Of a DNA stretch of 34,394 nt, positions 31,601 to 34,394 are shown piece by piece (position 1 is the stretch's first letter; every line of letters begins with the position of its first letter). The notes beneath the pieces are model-generated. The model had not been told where the DNA came from. It did not search any database and saw nothing but the letters and a program-made list of their open reading frames with translations. The position numbers and the translations under genes are program-made. The stretch comes from Candidatus Kutchimonas denitrificans (GTDB lineage Bacteria > Gemmatimonadota > Gemmatimonadetes > Palauibacterales > KS3-K002), in the NCBI GenBank assembly GCA_011774835.1, contig JAACAK010000125.1, positions 1 through 34,394 of the forward strand, in the 5' to 3' direction.

Positions 31601-33247
31601 ATGCTGAGTAGCAAGAGCGTTCTGGTCGGTGCGGTGGTCGGACTCGCCAGCGGAGTCGTCGCCTGCGCCGGAGCCGACGAGCCGCAGGGGATCGAGGCGC
31701 GGCTGGCGCAATATGCGACGGTTCGGCTGACAGCGGACCTGGAGGAGCTTCCCGAGGGCGAGCGGAGGGCGATTCCGCTATTGATCGCGGCGGCGGACGA
31801 GATGGATGCGGCCTTCTGGGTACAGGCCTATGGGGCGCGCGACTCGCTGCTTGCCACGATCGGCGATCCCGCGACCCGCGAGTACATCGGCATCAACTAC
31901 GGACCCTGGGATCGCCTGGCGGGGAACGAGCCGTTTATCGAAGGGGTCGGCCCGAAGCCAGCGGGAGCCAACTTCTACCCGGCGGACATGTCGGTGGAGG
32001 AATTCGAGAGCGCCGCGATCGATGATGCTACGCTCCGAAGCCTTTACACTATGGTGCGGCGAAACAATGCCGGCGATCTCTACGCGGTGCCGTACCATCA
32101 GGTCTTCGCACAGGAGGTGGCGGCGGCCGCGGTGAATCTGCGGGAGGCGGCGGCGCTGGCGGGCGCCCCGGGCCTGCGGAGGTATCTGGAGCTGCGCGCC
32201 GACGCTCTGGAGACGGACGATTTCCGGCAGAGCGATCTGGCCTGGCTCGACATGAAGGACAACGCGATCGACGTCGTGATCGGCCCGATCGAGACCTACG
32301 AGGATCAGCTGTTCGGCTACAAGGCGGCTTACGAGGCTTACGTGCTGATCAAAGACCGAGAGTGGAGCGATCGACTCTCCCGCTTCGCGCAGTATCTTCC
32401 CGACTTGCAAATGGGGCTTCCGGTTCCCGACGAGTACAAGCAGGAGATGCCCGGAAGCGATGCGGACCTCGGCGCCTACGATGTCGTCTACTACGCCGGC
32501 GATGCCAACGCCGGCTCGAAGACGATCGCCATCAACCTGCCCAACGACGAAACCGTTCAGCTGCAGAAGGGAACGCGCCGGCTCCAGCTCAAGAACGCCA
32601 TGCGCGCCAAGTTCGATCGGATCCTGGTCCCGATCGCGGACGTCCTGATCGCCGAGGATCAGCGCGAGCACATCACCTTCGACGCGTTCTTCGCCAACAC
32701 CATGTTCCACGAGGTCGCCCACGGCCTCGGCATCAAGAACACGATCACCGGAAAAGGCACGGTGCGTGAGGCGCTTCGGGACAACGCCTCGGCGATGGAA
32801 GAGGGGAAGGCGGACATCCTGGGTCTGTACATGATCATGCGTCTCCGGGAGGATGGCCTGATCGAGGAGGGCGATGTCCGCGACAACATGGTCACTTTCC
32901 TGGCCAGCGTTTTCCGTTCCGTCCGCTTCGGTGCGTCGAGCGCCCACGGCAAGGCGAACATGGTGCGCTTCAATTACTTCGAGGAGTTGGGCGCCTTCGT
33001 TCGCGATCCGGAGTCCGGCCGCTACAGCGTCGATTTCGACGCGATGCGACGAGCCGTGACCGCCCTGGCCGAGGAGATCCTGCGGATCCAGGGCGAAGGC
33101 GACTACGAGCGCGCCAGCCGCCTGATCAGGGATATGGGGGTCATCGGCCCGACCCTGCAGGCCGATCTGGATCGTCTCGGCGCCCTGGGCATCCCGGTCG
33201 ACATCGTGTTCGAGCAGGGCATGTCGGTTCTGGGCGGGACTCGATGA
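31601..33247 (+). CDS. Lipoprotein M49-like (dipeptidyl-peptidase III family) metallopeptidase
   Basis: A 548-residue predicted lipoprotein with lipobox VVAC at about C22. The zinc site is H370-E371-V-A-H374 (MFHEVAHGLGIKNT) with the third ligand in EEGKADILGLY (E400 or E401). That second block and the preceding GKGTVREAL are typical of dipeptidyl-peptidase III relatives. Classical family members have HExxxH; this one has the shorter HExxH, as I recall for the plant Nudix-fused type. It would trim dipeptides from the N-termini of peptides outside the cytoplasm. The ATG at 31601 with GGGGGGAGAAG upstream was preferred over a GTG at 31574. Its end overlaps the M1 aminopeptidase start (ATGA), so the two enzymes are co-translated and probably digest peptides together. 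Confidence 0.83.
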   Translation: MLSSKSVLVGAVVGLASGVVACAGADEPQGIEARLAQYATVRLTADLEELPEGERRAIPLLIAAADEMDAAFWVQAYGARDSLLATIGDPATREYIGINYGPWDRLAGNEPFIEGVGPKPAGANFYPADMSVEEFESAAIDDATLRSLYTMVRRNNAGDLYAVPYHQVFAQEVAAAAVNLREAAALAGAPGLRRYLELRADALETDDFRQSDLAWLDMKDNAIDVVIGPIETYEDQLFGYKAAYEAYVLIKDREWSDRLSRFAQYLPDLQMGLPVPDEYKQEMPGSDADLGAYDVVYYAGDANAGSKTIAINLPNDETVQLQKGTRRLQLKNAMRAKFDRILVPIADVLIAEDQREHITFDAFFANTMFHEVAHGLGIKNTITGKGTVREALRDNASAMEEGKADILGLYMIMRLREDGLIEEGDVRDNMVTFLASVFRSVRFGASSAHGKANMVRFNYFEELGAFVRDPESGRYSVDFDAMRRAVTALAEEILRIQGEGDYERASRLIRDMGVIGPTLQADLDRLGALGIPVDIVFEQGMSVLGGTR

Positions 33248-34394
33248 GCGGATCGCGGAATCCGAGAGGGGTCGCGCTCGGGCTCGCCCTGGCAGCAGCC
33301 GCCGGGTGTGGCGAGGCCCGGACGCCCGACACGGCGCCCGGCGTCTCCCGCGAGCTCGCCGAGCTGCGAGCCAGTATCCTCTCCGACCTCCGCTACGAAG
33401 TTCGCTTCAGGGTACCGGCCGCGATCGACGAGAGGATCGAAGGGCACGAGGTGGTGCGCTTCGAGCTGTCCGAGGACGGCCTGCCGCTGGTGCTCGATTT
33501 CAAGGCGTCCGCCGATGAAGTGCTCGCTGTCCGGGTCGGTGGGGTCGACGTCGAACACCAGGTCGTCAACGATCATCTCGTGGTCCCGGCGGCCGCCCTG
33601 ACCGCCGGGGAGAACGCGGTTGAGATCGAGTTTCTGGCCGGCGACAACTCGCTCAACCGCAACCCCGAGTTCCTTTACACCCTCTTCGTGCCGGACCGCG
33701 CCCGTTTTGCCTTCCCCTGCTTCGACCAGCCGGATCTCAAGGCGCAGTACACCCTGACCCTCGATCTCCCCTGGCGCTGGCAGGCGGTGGCGAATGGCGA
33801 ACTGCTGTCACACGAAGTGCAGGGTGAGCGGGCGCTCTTCCGCTTCGCGCCCACCCGTCCGCTCAGCACCTACCTGTTCGCTTTCGCCGCGGGCGAGTTC
33901 CAGGTGGAAGAGTCGGTCCGGGACGGCCGGACGCTGCGCTTCTATCATCGCGAGACAGATGCCGAAAGGGTCTCACGCAACCGTGGTGCGATATTCGATC
34001 TCCACGAGACGGCGCTGGCCTGGCTCGAGGACTACACCGGCATCGACTACCCGTTCGGCAAGTTCGAGTTCGTGCTCGTGCCTTCCTTCCAGTACAGCGG
34101 CATGGAGCATCCGGGCGCCATCCTCTACCGCGCGTCGCGTCTGCTGCTCGACGAGTCGGCGACTCAGGAGGAGATGCTTCGGCGGGCGAGCCTGATCGCC
34201 CACGAGACCGCGCATATGTGGTTCGGTGACCTGGTCACGATGCGCTGGTTCAACGACGTCTGGACCAAGGAGGTTTTCGCCAACTTCATGGCGGCGAAAA
34301 TCGTTCACCCCTCCTTCTCGACGATCGACCACGAGCTCCGCTTCCTGCTCGCCCATTATCCGGCCGCCTACGAGGTCGACCGTTCGCGGGGCGC
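33244..34394 (+). CDS. Lipoprotein M1 family aminopeptidase, 5' part
   Basis: At least 383 residues, cut by the right edge. The lipobox AAGC is at about C22. The N-terminal beta-sandwich domain of M1 enzymes follows (PCFDQPDLKAQYTLTLDLP at about 159-177). The substrate-binding motif is SGMEHPG (M287-E288-H289, in place of GAMEN). The zinc motif is H320-E321-x2-H324-x18-E343 (LIAHETAHMWFGDL, then WTKEVFANF). All catalytic residues seen so far are present. It removes single N-terminal residues from peptides, here on the periplasmic or outer side of a membrane. The start overlaps the M49-like stop by 4 bases, which gives translational coupling. Full members have about 600-850 residues. Confidence 0.92.
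   Translation, partial: MSGSRNPRGVALGLALAAAAGCGEARTPDTAPGVSRELAELRASILSDLRYEVRFRVPAAIDERIEGHEVVRFELSEDGLPLVLDFKASADEVLAVRVGGVDVEHQVVNDHLVVPAAALTAGENAVEIEFLAGDNSLNRNPEFLYTLFVPDRARFAFPCFDQPDLKAQYTLTLDLPWRWQAVANGELLSHEVQGERALFRFAPTRPLSTYLFAFAAGEFQVEESVRDGRTLRFYHRETDAERVSRNRGAIFDLHETALAWLEDYTGIDYPFGKFEFVLVPSFQYSGMEHPGAILYRASRLLLDESATQEEMLRRASLIAHETAHMWFGDLVTMRWFNDVWTKEVFANFMAAKIVHPSFSTIDHELRFLLAHYPAAYEVDRSRG

Noticed and set aside
31778..32947. 389-codon open frame antisense to the M49-like peptidase
   Set aside because: No domain and no ribosome site; the plus strand carries the zinc motif.

Overview
The window is high-GC (roughly two thirds G+C by eye), gene-dense bacterial chromosome. Several gene types point to a Gemmatimonadota- or Acidobacteriota-like bacterium. 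These are a MacB/FtsX-type permease of the duplicated orphan class, an ECF sigma factor of the long-linker type paired with a giant serine/threonine kinase-ATPase-TPR protein, a PQQ dehydrogenase, and lipoprotein peptidases. This is inference from gene content; there is no rRNA or tRNA in the window to test it.

Layout. 1-695 (-): 5' part of an ABC permease. 961-3976 (+): calcineurin-like phosphoesterase and HAD phosphatase (overlapping genes), then a fatty acid hydroxylase-type di-iron membrane enzyme and a hairpin. 4113-10595 (+): ECF sigma factor, kinase/ATPase/TPR regulator (1-nt overlap), and a soluble hybrid histidine kinase. 10683-14187 (-): GGT-like Ntn hydrolase, AI-2E-family permease and LEA-type lipoprotein, read as one unit. 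14348-19791: a small membrane-anchored protein (+), a HEAT-repeat protein, a DUF2721 protein and cardiolipin synthase (all -), then a TonB-like protein (+). 19798-19947 holds a 150-bp inverted element made of degenerate 7-bp units. 19972-24735: YdjM-like hydrolase (+), GNAT acetyltransferase (-), thiamine-binding MTH1187-type protein (+), pyruvate phosphate dikinase (-). 25022-27043 (+): PQQ-dependent dehydrogenase. 27053-30539: hydrogenase remnant region. 30968-34394 (+): lipoprotein cytochrome c, lipoprotein M49-like peptidase, and the start of a lipoprotein M1 aminopeptidase.

The most interesting stretch is 27541-29085. A MarR regulator with a four-cysteine tail is followed by the first ~50 codons of an HdrC-like iron-sulfur subunit, interrupted by one extra T. 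These run directly into the last 41 codons of a [NiFe]-hydrogenase large subunit: the CxxCxxH nickel motif plus the C-terminal peptide that is normally clipped off. An intact hydrogenase maturation protease follows. This reads as a deletion scar (or an assembly join) that removed the whole body of an Hdr/Mvh-like hydrogenase operon while keeping its regulator and its processing protease. A GltD/NfnB-like flavoprotein lies just beyond.

All calls come from reading the sequence and from remembered family motifs. No database search, fold prediction or alignment program was run.
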